Assembly (NCBI RefSeq): GCF_030347395.1
Contig: NZ_CP128170.1
Span: forward strand, 1,860,001 to 1,924,000
From: Microbacterium sp. ET2
GTDB lineage: Bacteria; Actinomycetota; Actinomycetes; Actinomycetales; Microbacteriaceae
DNA length: 64,000 nucleotides
Reading direction: 5' to 3'
Positions 1 through 8,981 of the stretch are shown here, one piece after another (position 1 is the first letter of the stretch; the number at the start of each line of letters is the position of its first letter). Under the pieces are notes generated by a model, which did not search any database, was not told where the DNA came from, and was given only the letters and a program-made list of their open reading frames with translations. Position numbers and translations under genes: made by a program.

Positions 1-231
1 GTCGTCGTGCTGAACAGCCTCGTGACCACAGTCCGTGCCGTGTGCGTGTTCCGCAACCGTGTGCTCGGCGACGCTCTCGTGCTCGTCGTAGTGATCGCCG
101 TGCGCCGCGTGGTGGTGCGTGCCGTGGACGTAGTCGACGTGATCGTCGTGCTGAACAGCCTCGTGGCCGCAGTCGGTTCCGTGCTCGTGTTCGGACACTG
201 TGTGCTCAGCGTGGATCTCAGTCGTGCTCAT
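1..231 (-). CDS. Histidine-rich metal-binding protein (partial, C-terminus off the window)
   Basis: An open frame starts at the ATG at 229-231 and runs off the left edge without a stop, giving 77 residues. The start has a GGAGAG ribosome site about 5 bases upstream and lies inside the last codons of the ArsR gene behind it (14-bp overlap), so the two are co-transcribed. The product is soluble-looking and extremely His/Asp/Glu rich (19 His in 77). Residues 9-30 recur almost unchanged at 56-77, each with a His/Cys cluster around the core GTDCGHEAVQHDD. Together with the zinc-sensor gene upstream this suggests a metal buffer or chaperone, but no catalytic domain is visible and the missing C-terminus could change the picture (some relatives are annotated as zinc transporter parts). 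Function is inferred from composition and context only. Confidence 0.75.
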   Translation of the reverse strand, partial: MSTTEIHAEHTVSEHEHGTDCGHEAVQHDDHVDYVHGTHHHAAHGDHYDEHESVAEHTVAEHAHGTDCGHEAVQHDD

Positions 232-631
232 CGTTCTCTCCTTTGTCAGAGGGGTCCTCTTCGAGGACGTGGGTGATCGCGTCGTCGACGACATGCGCGA
301 TGTGGTGGTCCGCGAGCTGATACACCGCTTCTCGTCCCGTGCGTGACACGGTCACAATCCCCGCCTGCCGCAATGTCCGAAGATGCTGCGACACCAGCGG
401 TTGCGACATCTCGCTGCGTTCCACCAACGCGCTCACCCCGGCGGGCTCCGCGGCCAGCAAGCGCAGGAGGTAGAGGCGAGAAGAGGAGCCCAGGACCTTG
501 AACAGCGCCGCTGTGGCTTCCAACCCCGCCTCACGTGTCATAGGACCATCACAACACTCACATAATCGAATGGCAATACGTTTATGCAATTGGGAATGAT
601 GATCATCAGTGGCTTCCCCCCTGTTGCCCAT
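218..631 (-). CDS. ArsR/SmtB-family zinc-sensing repressor
   Basis: A 137-residue winged-helix repressor. The HTH is around residues 55-85 (recognition segment SQPLVSQHLRTLRQAGIV). The last helix carries the complete alpha-5 zinc site of SmtB/CzrA-type sensors, spaced D108-x-H110-x10-H121-xx-E124, so zinc (or cobalt) sensing is well supported. An N-terminal CECC cluster could add a second metal site if the upstream start is used. That start (631) has no clear ribosome site, and an ATG at 541 would give a 107-residue protein lacking the cysteines. It is divergent from a second ArsR gene and reads into the His-rich gene, which it presumably controls. It should de-repress when zinc is high. Confidence 0.88.
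   Translation of the reverse strand: MGNRGEATDDHHSQLHKRIAIRLCECCDGPMTREAGLEATAALFKVLGSSSRLYLLRLLAAEPAGVSALVERSEMSQPLVSQHLRTLRQAGIVTVSRTGREAVYQLADHHIAHVVDDAITHVLEEDPSDKGENDEHD
591..608. promoter_or_regulatory. Metal-responsive operator candidate between two divergent ArsR genes
   Basis: The 12-base stretch 597-608, TGATGATCATCA, is a perfect palindrome. It overlaps TGGGAAT-G-ATGATCA (591-605), which fits the 7-1-7 pattern of actinobacterial Zur boxes. It lies between the starts of the two ArsR genes and just upstream of a -35-like TTGCCC (624-629) and a -10 TAGTAT (646-651) for the rightward gene. Either an ArsR or Zur could bind here; the sequence alone does not decide. Confidence 0.5.
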
Positions 632-657
632 GTTGAGTGGCGGCGTAGTATTTGCGT

Positions 658-1019
658 ATGCGCGTAGATAAGCAGGAATGCGGGTATCGGCCGGACAGCT
701 CCTATGTGGAGCTCGCCGTGGAGGTCTTCGGGATGTTGGCGGACGCCACGCGGGTGCGGATCATCCTTGCGCTGCAGGGCGCGCAGGAGATGTCGGTGAA
801 CAGCATTGCTGAGGCAGTCGACAAGTCGCCGGCTGGTGTGTCGCAGCACTTGGCGAAGCTCCGTCTTGCGCGGATTGTTGCGACTCGTCAGGAGGGGCAG
901 AAGGTGTTCTACCGGTTGGAGAATGAGCACGCTTCCCGCCTGGTCGCGGACGCGATTTTCCAGGCGGAGCATTCGTTGGGTGGCACTCCGCACCACCACC
1001 ACGCGGATCGAGCCACTGA

Positions 1020-1023
<4 letters not shown>
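658..1023 (+). CDS. ArsR-family metal-responsive repressor
   Basis: A 121-residue winged-helix regulator, with the helix-turn-helix about residues 45-80 (SPAGVSQHLAKLRLARIV) and a C-terminal tail ending in four consecutive histidines. Its alpha-5 region keeps only part of the SmtB zinc ligand set, and the His tail resembles nickel/cobalt sensors such as NmtR/KmtR, so the cognate metal is uncertain. The ATG at 658 lies 6 bases after a TAGTAT -10 element and has no ribosome site, which fits a leaderless mRNA; a TTG two codons upstream is less likely. Its stop overlaps the start of the CDF exporter (ATGA), so it almost certainly regulates that exporter in its own operon. Confidence 0.88.
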
Positions 1024-2117
<1,094 letters not shown>

Positions 2118-2123
2118 ATCGTC

Positions 2124-2300
2124 ATGGGAGGGCTCATCCTCAACAGCCTGCTCGGGTGGTGGTGGGCCGACGCGATCGCGGGTCTCGTCATGCCGGCTTC
2201 GCGGTCCGCGAAGGCCTCGAAGCCTGGTGCGGAGACGCCTGCGCCACCTCGGTCGGCAAGCTCGTCGAGGACGATCATGACGACGAAGCTCACTATCACC
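2124..2300 (+). pseudogene. Remnant of a second cation transporter (C-terminal end, frameshifted)
   Basis: One frame reads GGLILNSLLGWWWADAIAGLV from 2124. After about 2187 the coding sense continues in another frame as a stretch containing FAVREGLEAWCGDAC. Both pieces are typical of the last helix and tail of short actinobacterial cation transporters, where the WWWAD segment is directly followed by a VREGxEAWRGD motif and Cys. There is no N-terminal part between the CDF stop at 2117 and this piece. It is therefore a truncated and frameshifted relic, not a gene. Recognition rests on memory of the family, not an alignment. Confidence 0.6.
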
Positions 2301-2790
2301 ACCAGCCCAGCCGGACCGCCCTCGGCATCGCGAAAAGCCCGCCTGCACCCCAATCGCGGAGATCTCCGCACCATTTAGGACAACCGGACGGGACCTGACA
2401 CCGTGTCGAGCCAGTTGCAGGATTCGGCCGCCCGGGATGTGTCACGACAAAGTCAGCTCGAAACGCCCGAAACCGCCCACGCAGCGTGACACCTAGTGTC
2501 ATCTCGCTGCGTTCCCGACATGAAGCTTTCACGGGTCTGGACCCGGCTGCGAGAGTCGTGGTGAACACGAGGGTTTCCAGAGGATCCACGTCCAGGAAGC
2601 AGCCCGTGATGTGTGGGACGAACGGTCCTTCATCGACGCTCATCTCGGTGCGGAGCCCGCCGCCCGGACGAGGATCAAGCTCCACCACCCGGCAACGCGC
2701 AGGCACGGGCAGCCACCAGCGCTCGAGGCTCGCCGCCACCGTCCACGCGTTCCAGACTGCCGATCGTGGTGCCCGGATGACACGCTCCAT
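2296..2790 (-). pseudogene. AHSA1/SRPBCC-domain protein, C-terminally truncated
   Basis: From the ATG at 2790 the first 90 or so residues follow the Activator-of-Hsp90-ATPase-homologue (SRPBCC) pattern: an ERVIRAP start, an RWW segment, and the strand containing VDPLETLVFTT. Beyond about 2520 the similarity stops and the frame runs through unrelated sequence to the stop, so the second half of the fold is missing. At the break lies a 16-base stretch (2500-2515) identical to 407-422 inside the upstream ArsR gene, suggesting that a deletion joined this gene to a fragment of an ArsR regulator. Family members are often co-transcribed with an ArsR gene, which is absent here. Probably non-functional. 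Confidence 0.65.
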
Positions 2791-2808
2791 TAAAGGTCGG
2801 CACCTATA

Positions 2809-2822
2809 TGCAATATATTGCA
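2809..2822. promoter_or_regulatory. Perfect 14-bp palindrome TGCAATATATTGCA
   Basis: An AT-rich perfect palindrome in the 94-bp gap between the divergent AHSA1 relic and the alpha/beta hydrolase. Its core TATATT could serve as a -10 element. The arrangement is that of a dimeric repressor site. The cognate regulator, probably the ArsR-type protein that usually accompanies AHSA1 genes, is not present nearby. Confidence 0.55.
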
Positions 2823-2884
2823 GTACCTCGGTGTTGTGCACCTGCAACGGGCTCACAAGAGCCGCCTTTCGAAGGAAGAGAGTC

Positions 2885-3607
2885 ATGACAACCAACGAAG
2901 AAATCAAGAACGTCGTCCTCGTTCACGGGGCATTCGCGGACGGAGCCGGCTGGCGCCGGGTTTACGACCTGCTCACCGCCCGGGGCTACCGGGTGTCGAT
3001 CGTGCAGAACCCGCTGACCTCGTTCGCCGACGACGTCGCCGCCACCACGCGCGTCTTGGACCTGCAGGACGGACCTGCGATCCTCGTCGGGCACTCCTGG
3101 GGCGGCACCGTGATCACCGAAGCCGGCGTGCACCCGAACGTCGCCGGCCTGGTCTACGTGTCCGCGCTCATCCCCGATGTCGGGGAGACCAGCGGGCAGC
3201 AGTACGAGGGCTTCGCTCCGACACCGGACTTCGTCATCGACGTCACCCCAGACGGCTTCGGCTACCTCAACCGCGACGCGTTCCGCGGCGGGTTCGCCGC
3301 CGACCTCGACGAGGCCGATGCCGCGTTTCTGGCCGACAGCCAGGTGCCGGTGAACATGGCGGTCTTCGGCGAGGCGGTCACGGTTGCCGCGTGGCGCGAC
3401 AAGCCGAGCTGGGCCGTCATCGCCACCGAGGACAAGGCGTTCGACCAGGCCATGCTGCAGCACATGGCCACCCGCATCGGGGCTGAGATCACCAACGTCC
3501 CCGGCAGCCACGCCCTGTTCATCACCCAGGCCCCTACCGTCGCCGACGTCATCGCCACCGCGGCCCGCACCGCCCCAGACGCGCTTGCGGAGGCGGGAGC
3601 TCGTTGA
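2885..3607 (+). CDS. Alpha/beta hydrolase
   Basis: A 240-residue soluble hydrolase. The fold opens with VVLVHGAFADG (oxyanion HG motif, residues 10-20). The nucleophile elbow GHSWGG places Ser71, and the catalytic His is probably the one in GSHALF near residue 206. This resembles the EstC/methyl-esterase-like group often annotated only as alpha/beta hydrolase. The ATG at 2885 has an AAGGAAGAG ribosome site 5-6 bases upstream; an in-frame extension to 2486 crosses the AHSA1 relic and is not real. A strong hairpin terminator follows. The substrate cannot be read from the sequence. Confidence 0.9.
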   Translation: MTTNEEIKNVVLVHGAFADGAGWRRVYDLLTARGYRVSIVQNPLTSFADDVAATTRVLDLQDGPAILVGHSWGGTVITEAGVHPNVAGLVYVSALIPDVGETSGQQYEGFAPTPDFVIDVTPDGFGYLNRDAFRGGFAADLDEADAAFLADSQVPVNMAVFGEAVTVAAWRDKPSWAVIATEDKAFDQAMLQHMATRIGAEITNVPGSHALFITQAPTVADVIATAARTAPDALAEAGAR

Positions 3608-3671
3608 CGCGTCAGGGTCAGCTCGCCCACCAGCGCGAAACGAGGCGTGGCGGTGAAGCAGGCGCGTCGCA

Positions 3672-3701
3672 CACCGGCCCGGGCTTCCGCCCGGGCCGGT
3701 G
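3672..3701. terminator. Bidirectional hairpin terminator
   Basis: A 13-bp perfect stem (CACCGGCCCGGGC paired with its complement) closes on a TTCC loop between the converging hydrolase and PepSY genes. There is no U-run, as is usual in high-GC actinobacteria. Confidence 0.85.
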
Positions 3702-3718
3702 CGTCAGGCAGTGCCGCG

Positions 3719-4430
3719 TCAGTCGTCGACGTTGGCCGTGAGCACGGCGAAGTCGGCGTCGAGGTTCAGATCGATGAAGCGGGCGTCGTCGGTGAGGACG
3801 GTCACGTCGTAGGGAGAGGTCGCGTCGTCATCCACCTCCAGGTCGGTGATCCGTCCCTCGGTCTCGCCGAGCGCCGCTGCGACGAGGGCGTCAACGGTCG
3901 CGGTGTCGAGGACGCCCTGCGGCGCCGTGTCGTCGTCGTCCGAGGTGTCGGTCGAGATGACCATCGCCGTCCCATCAGGGCTCACGCGCACCTCGGACTC
4001 GTCGCCCGCGCTGGTGCGGAACTCGACATCCCAGCTGCCGTCACGCTCGGCATCGATGGCGACCGGATCGCCTTCGGCGACCTCAGCGGCGGCCGCGATG
4101 AGGTCGCTGGTGCTCGGTCGCGGAGTCGGTGCCCATGTCGGGGGCGGCGGTTCCGGTCGATCCACCGGTGCGGTCATCGTCGCTCGTCGTCGAACCGACG
4201 ACGGCGCGGTCGTCGTCGTCATCCTCGAGGGCGTCGGCGATCGCGGCACCTGCGGCGACGCCGCCTCCGGCGAGAAGGAGGCCGCCCAACACGGCACCCC
4301 CGGCGATCAGCAGCGTGCGCGTGCGCGGACGCTTCCGGTCGGGAGTGGGCGCAGGCGCGGAGGCGGCGGTGTCGGCGGGGAGGGCGGGCTCAGTGGGGAT
4401 GGCCTGGGGGTCACGGGTCGATTCGCTCAT
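3719..4430 (-). CDS. Membrane-anchored PepSY-domain protein (frameshifted)
   Basis: Two overlapping minus-strand frames make one gene. The first (from the ATG at 4430) encodes a Pro/Ala-rich N-terminus, a single transmembrane helix about residues 37-65 (Gly/Ala/Leu rich) and an acidic linker. The second, entered after about 4110 by skipping one base, encodes a domain with LIAAAAEVAEGDPVAID and ITDLEVDD, matching the PepSY pattern. The protein would be about 236 residues, anchored and facing outward. It is the third gene behind a response regulator and histidine kinase, where PepSY proteins commonly act as periplasmic modulators. The single extra base may be an assembly error or a real mutation. 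Confidence 0.7.
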
Positions 4431-4486
4431 GCCGTCAGCGTGCCCGTCGGGTGCTGAAGCGAGGCTGAAGGATCCTGAATCGCTCT

Positions 4487-5794
4487 TCAGGATGCCGCGG
4501 GCAGGGTCACGGTGAAGCGGGCGCCGCCCCAGCGCGACTCATCGAGCGTCACGTCGCCGCGCGACGACGTCGCGATGCCGCGGACGATCGCAAGCCCCAG
4601 GCCCGCCCCGCCGTCGTCACGTGCGCGCGCCTCGTCGAGCCGGACGAATCGTTGGAAGACGCGGTCGCGATCGGCGGGCGGAACCCCGTCACCGTCGTCC
4701 TCGACCATCAGGGTCGCGTGAGAACCGCGCTGCTCCACCGAGAGCGCGATCCGCCCGCGCGCGTGCCGCGCGGCGTTATCGGCGAGATTGCGCACGAGCT
4801 GCGCCAGCAGTCGAGGGTCGCCCTGCACCCGCGCAGCGCCCACACCCGCGGCATCCACCTGATGTCCCGCTGCTCGCAATCGCACGGCCTCCGCCAGGGC
4901 GAGGTCGTCGAGATCGATCGGCTGCCCGGACGTGGCGGGTGCCTCGTCGAGCCGTGCGAGAAGGAGCAGTGCATCGACGAGACCCTGCAACCGCAGCCCC
5001 TCCTCGTGCACCACGTCAGCGAGCTCGGCCATCGACATCGCCTGGGGATGGGTCTGCGCGAGTTCGGCGTGCTGGCGGATCGTCGATAGCGGCGACCGGA
5101 GCTCGTGAGAGGCGTCGGAGATGAACCGGCGCTGTGCCTGAGCGGACGCGTCGAGCCGGTCGAGCATGCCGTTCATCGTCGCCGCCAGCGCGGCGATCTC
5201 GTCGCCGGAATCCGGCACGGGCACGCGCTGATCGAGACGGTCGGCCGTGATGCCGGCCACCTGCGCCTGTATCCGCGCAACCGGACGGAGGGCCCGGCCC
5301 ACCACGAACCACGTCGTCGCCGCCACCAATCCGAGGATCAGCGGCACCGCGATCCCCAGCAGCAGCGCGACCGTGCCGAGCGTCTCGGTGTCGTCGTCGA
5401 TCGGCACGCCGACCACCAGCACGAGATCATCGTCCAGATCCTCCGAGACGAACAGCACCGGGTCGTCGTCGATCGATGCCACCCCGGGGTCGTCGGAGAG
5501 AGGCAGGATCTCCCCTTCGGCCTCCTCGCTGGCGGCCACGACCCGGCCATCGGCAGCGACGATCTGAACGATCTCTTCGTCCAGAGCCGTCACGACGCCG
5601 TTGCCCCCCTCCTCGACCCGATCGGCGAGCTCTTCCGACCGGATGGTGGCGGCTCGCTCCGACGCGGCCGAGACGCTCGTGCGGAGCACCTGGAAGAACC
5701 CCACCGCCCCCACGATGAGCACGACGGCCACGACCACCGTTGCGGCCAGGGTGGTCCGGGCGCGCACCGAGCGCCAGGCCGGCCTACCCACCGT
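4487..5794 (-). CDS. Sensor histidine kinase (HAMP, HisKA, HATPase)
   Basis: An integral-membrane kinase of about 435 residues partnering the adjacent OmpR-type regulator. It has transmembrane helix 1 near residues 15-38, an acidic extracellular sensor of about 100 residues, helix 2 near 145-170, a HAMP linker (VGRALRPVARI), a dimerisation H-box SHELRSPLSTI with the phospho-accepting His near residue 230, an N-box (NLADNAARHA) and G-boxes (DDGDGV, GAGLGLAI). The GTG at 5794 overlaps the regulator stop by 11 bases; a GTG at 5821 is the alternative. Together with PepSY this resembles envelope-stress two-component systems, but the signal is unknown. Confidence 0.9.
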   Translation of the reverse strand, partial: TVGRPAWRSVRARTTLAATVVVAVVLIVGAVGFFQVLRTSVSAASERAATIRSEELADRVEEGGNGVVTALDEEIVQIVAADGRVVAASEEAEGEILPLSDDPGVASIDDDPVLFVSEDLDDDLVLVVGVPIDDDTETLGTVALLLGIAVPLILGLVAATTWFVVGRALRPVARIQAQVAGITADRLDQRVPVPDSGDEIAALAATMNGMLDRLDASAQAQRRFISDASHELRSPLSTIRQHAELAQTHPQAMSMAELADVVHEEGLRLQGLVDALLLLARLDEAPATSGQPIDLDDLALAEAVRLRAAGHQVDAAGVGAARVQGDPRLLAQLVRNLADNAARHARGRIALSVEQRGSHATLMVEDDGDGVPPADRDRVFQRFVRLDEARARDDGGAGLGLAIVRGIATSSRGDVTLDESRWGGARFTVTLPAAS

Positions 5795-6461
5795 CCGCCG
5801 CCAGTCTGTAACCGGCGCCACGGACGGTCTCGATGGTCTCGCGGCCGAAGGGCCGGTCGAGTTTGCGCCGCAGGTGCCCGACGTACACCTCGACGATGTT
5901 CGGGTCGCCGTCGAAGTCGTCGTCCCAGACTCCAGCGATGAGGTCACGCTTCGACACCACCTGTCCGCGGCGGCGGATCAGGTACTCCAGCACCGAGAAC
6001 TCCCGCGCGGTGAGCTCGATGGCGGTCTCACCTCGCCAGACCCGGCGCGCGCTCGAGTCGACCCGCAGATCTCCCGCCTCCCAGACCACGGGCCGCTCCA
6101 CTCCGCCCCGGCGGATCAGAGCGCGAAGGCGCGCCACCAGCACGGCGAACGAGAACGGCTTGGTGACGTAGTCATCCCCGCCGGTGTCGAAGGCCTCCAC
6201 CTGGTCCCATTCGCCGTCTTTCGCGGTCAGCATGAGCACCGGCGTCCAGTTCTCCTCGGCGCGCAGCGCTTCGCACACCTTCCAGCCGCTCATCCCGGGC
6301 ATCATCAGGTCGAGTACGATCGCGTCGTAGCGCGCGTTGCGCGCACGCCACAGACCGTCGACTCCGTTGTGCGCGACATCGACGGCGAAGCCTTCGGCCT
6401 CCAAGCCGCGGCGCACGCCGTCGGCCAGTCGCACCTCGTCATCGACTACCAGAATTCGCAT
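5784..6461 (-). CDS. OmpR/PhoB-family response regulator
   Basis: 225 residues. The N-terminal receiver domain (about 1-115) has the acidic pair D7/D8, phospho-acceptor D51 in VLDLMMPG and the conserved Lys in VTKPF. The C-terminal winged-helix DNA-binding domain (about 130-220) contains LTAREFSVLEYL and the HLRRKLDRP wing. The ATG at 6461 begins directly at the canonical MRILVVDDE; longer in-frame extensions have no family match. It is the first gene of the regulator-kinase-PepSY operon and so probably activates its own transcription when phosphorylated. Confidence 0.95.
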   Translation of the reverse strand: MRILVVDDEVRLADGVRRGLEAEGFAVDVAHNGVDGLWRARNARYDAIVLDLMMPGMSGWKVCEALRAEENWTPVLMLTAKDGEWDQVEAFDTGGDDYVTKPFSFAVLVARLRALIRRGGVERPVVWEAGDLRVDSSARRVWRGETAIELTAREFSVLEYLIRRRGQVVSKRDLIAGVWDDDFDGDPNIVEVYVGHLRRKLDRPFGRETIETVRGAGYRLAADGG

Positions 6462-6537
6462 CTCGAACAGTCTCGCGGGATGTCCTGAAGCGCGGCTGAA
6501 GCGGGCCGGAGCGGCGGACCACAGAGTCGTCGGCGGA

Positions 6538-7449
6538 TCACTCCGACGACGCGGCCCCGTGGTGTGCGCGCTCTCGTCGCGACGAGGGCAGGAGCCGACG
6601 GACACCCATCACCACGCCGACGATGAGGAGACCCACAACCAGGCCGAAAACGGCGGAGACTGCCGTGTCGACGATCCAGACCGCGACCGGGCCCGCCGCC
6701 TCCACCAGATGGGTGATCGCGTGGAGGAGATCGTAGGGTCCGTGCCAGAACGTCTCGGCCAGGTTGGTGATGACGAGGTGACCGCCGACCCAGAGCATCG
6801 CGACCGTGCCGACCACGCTGATCACGCGGAACACCGCGGGCATGGAGGCGACGACACGAGCGCCGGTGCGACGGACGCGGCGCGAGGGACTCTTCATCAG
6901 CCGGAGCCCGATGTCGTCGATCTTGACCAGCAGCGCGACGGCGCCGTAGACGAGAGCGGTCATGCCGAGCCCGATGACCGCGAGCGAGGCGAGGGTCATG
7001 CCCAGTCCGAAATCGGGATCGAGGTTCGTCAGGGCGATGAGCATGATCTCGGTGCTGAGGATCAGATCCGTGCGGATCGCGCCGAACACGAGCTTCTTCT
7101 CGTCTCGCGGTTCGTCTTCCTCGGTCTCGTGGTGTGCGCCGAACCACTCGAGCACCTTCTCGGCGCCCTCGTAGCAGAGGAAGCCGCCGCCGATGATGAG
7201 GAGGTACGGCAGCACCCACGGCGCGAAGGCGGTCAGCAGCAGCGCTATCGGGATGATGATGACGAACTTGTTGACCAGGCTCCCCAGCGCGATCTTCCAC
7301 ACGACCGGCAGCTCGCGCGCGGGGGTGATGCCCTGGACGTACTGCGGCGTCACGGCGGCATCGTCGATGACGACGCCCGCGGTCTTGGCACTCGCCTTCA
7401 GCGCCGCAGTGAGGATGTCATCGACGACGGCGAGCAGCCCTACCGACAT
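6538..7449 (-). CDS. DUF808 (YedI) family membrane protein
   Basis: 303 residues of a polytopic membrane protein matching DUF808/YedI. The family start SVGLLAVVDDILTAALKAS is intact, followed by PVVWKIALGSLVNK and the long paired helices through residue 290, with a charged loop near residues 95-115. The ATG at 7449 has a GGGAGAAG ribosome site 6-8 bases upstream, better than the upstream candidate at 7476. The molecular function of the family is unknown, although it is very widespread. It is monocistronic, between the response-regulator operon and a TetR gene. Confidence 0.92.
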   Translation of the reverse strand: MSVGLLAVVDDILTAALKASAKTAGVVIDDAAVTPQYVQGITPARELPVVWKIALGSLVNKFVIIIPIALLLTAFAPWVLPYLLIIGGGFLCYEGAEKVLEWFGAHHETEEDEPRDEKKLVFGAIRTDLILSTEIMLIALTNLDPDFGLGMTLASLAVIGLGMTALVYGAVALLVKIDDIGLRLMKSPSRRVRRTGARVVASMPAVFRVISVVGTVAMLWVGGHLVITNLAETFWHGPYDLLHAITHLVEAAGPVAVWIVDTAVSAVFGLVVGLLIVGVVMGVRRLLPSSRRERAHHGAASSE

Positions 7450-7548
7450 ATGCGCTTCTCCCTCTCGCCTGAGCATCTTTCCCGACCACTCAGAGCACCC
7501 GCCCTTACGCTATCCGCTCGCGCGGTGAACCCCGGCGGCGTTGACAGG

Positions 7549-8148
7549 TCAGCTCGGCGGCCAGTTCAGGAGCGCCGCGTCGACGACCCGCTGCAGGTCT
7601 TCCGCCGGCGCTCCGCCGGCCGCCTCGACGGATACCCCATCGGCCACCGCCGTGAGATATCGGGCGATCAGGTCCGGATCGGCGTCAGCCGGAAGATCCC
7701 CCTCGCCGATGGCACGCCGAAAACGGTCGCGAAGATCGGATCGAGTCCTGGCGCGCCACGTTGTGAGGATGCCCTGCGCCGTCTCGCCGGTCACGCCCAC
7801 GGCGAGAGCCGCGCGCACCCCGAAGCATCCGGATGGTCGGCCGGGCTGCGTACCGGCCCGCACGGCCCCGTCGAGATACGCGCGTGCCACCTCCCTCGCG
7901 GTGAGCGCGGCGACCGACTCCCGGGCGTAGGAGCCCGGCCCCTTCTCGTAGAGCTGCAGGACCTTCAGGAACAGGTCTTCCTTGTTCCCGAATGCGGCAT
8001 ACATGCTCTTTCGCGAGATGCCCATGGCCTCGGTGAGAAGAGCGAGGCTCGCACCTTCGTATCCGTGCTCCCAGAACACGACGAGCGCCTTCTCCAGAGC
8101 GGCATCGGAGTCGAAGGATCGAGGACGACCGCGCCTCGTCTGCTCCAT
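7549..8148 (-). CDS. TetR/AcrR-family transcriptional repressor
   Basis: 199 residues. The N-terminal TetR helix-turn-helix (about residues 8-55) includes GRPRSFDSDAAL, ALVVFWEHGYEGASL and the recognition helix SRKSMYAAFGNKEDLF. The ligand-binding C-terminus has the GCFGVRAALAV segment typical of the ComR/YcnC-like subgroup. It lies directly downstream of the small multidrug exporter gene on the same strand but separated from it by a terminator, so it may be expressed alone. The exporter is the obvious candidate target. Confidence 0.9.
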   Translation of the reverse strand: MEQTRRGRPRSFDSDAALEKALVVFWEHGYEGASLALLTEAMGISRKSMYAAFGNKEDLFLKVLQLYEKGPGSYARESVAALTAREVARAYLDGAVRAGTQPGRPSGCFGVRAALAVGVTGETAQGILTTWRARTRSDLRDRFRRAIGEGDLPADADPDLIARYLTAVADGVSVEAAGGAPAEDLQRVVDAALLNWPPS

Positions 8149-8195
8149 GTGATCAACCTAAACCTCTCGTCGGAGAGAACCGTCGGACAACGACG

Positions 8196-8238
8196 ACGAC
8201 GCTCGCGCTCGGGAGTTCACTCCGAGCGCGAGCGTCGT
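8196..8238. terminator. 17-bp hairpin terminator
   Basis: A perfect 17-bp stem (ACGACGCTCGCGCTCGG and its complement) with a 9-base loop lies just beyond the stop of the small multidrug exporter gene and ends its leftward transcript before the TetR gene. Confidence 0.85.
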
Positions 8239-8270
8239 GGATTTCATGCCGGCGTGATCCCCTCAGGCGA

Positions 8271-8861
8271 TCACTGCCAACCGAAGAGGTTGACGACTCC
8301 CAGTGCCGCGGCGGCGACGAGCCCCGTCCACAGCACGATCGCGACGGCCTGCCAGAGGATCACCCACCCCTTCTTGACCCCGGAGGCGACGAAGAACGCT
8401 GCGGTCAGCTGGGTCGGCAGCGCGAACGGCGCGATGATGCTCGCGCCCGGTACGCCGAACCGGACCAGCCACCGCTGCAGGCGACGGCGGCCTTTCGCCC
8501 GTCGAGAATCGCCCTCAGTGTCGGTGTCGGTGTCGGTGGCCGTCGGGCGTTCCATCACCATCGTCGAGCTCGTGCTGGTCCGCGGCGCTGTGGCAGCGGC
8601 CGATGTCCTCGCGGCTCGGCGGGCGACCACCGACTCGCGGACACGCGAGCCGAGCAGGACGACGAGAACCACACTCAGGAGATTGCCGACGATACCGGCG
8701 AGCGCGGCAACGACGGGATGGATGCCGCCGAGAATGCCGATCGCTGCAGACCCCTCACCCTCCACATAGGGGATCATCCCGAGGAGAGCGACGAGCAGCG
8801 GCTGGAGGAACTCAGGAAGTTGGTCGACGAAGGCTTGAAACCCTTCGTACGGGCTGGACAT
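8271..8861 (-). CDS. Small multidrug export protein family membrane protein
   Basis: 196 residues with hydrophobic segments at about 18-40, 45-70, 135-160 and 165-190. The N-terminal part containing VALLGMIPYVEGEGSAAIG and the later GVPGASIIAPFALPTQLTAAF stretch match the Sm_multidrug_ex (PF06695) pattern. A low-complexity hydrophilic insert of about 40 residues rich in Thr/Ser/Asp (including DTDTDTDTEGD) separates the two halves and is not part of the core fold. Export of drugs is only the family name; direct evidence for the family is thin. A TetR gene lies immediately downstream. Confidence 0.8.
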   Translation of the reverse strand: MSSPYEGFQAFVDQLPEFLQPLLVALLGMIPYVEGEGSAAIGILGGIHPVVAALAGIVGNLLSVVLVVLLGSRVRESVVARRAARTSAAATAPRTSTSSTMVMERPTATDTDTDTEGDSRRAKGRRRLQRWLVRFGVPGASIIAPFALPTQLTAAFFVASGVKKGWVILWQAVAIVLWTGLVAAAALGVVNLFGWQ

Positions 8862-8981
8862 GGATCACTTCTTTCTCTTCGCCCTTGTGGGGCCTTGTTC
8901 TCGGAGGATGCGGTCAGCCCCCCGGTATCACGTCATCGGCACCCATTTATGCACCGATCGATGCGTAATAACGCACACCCG

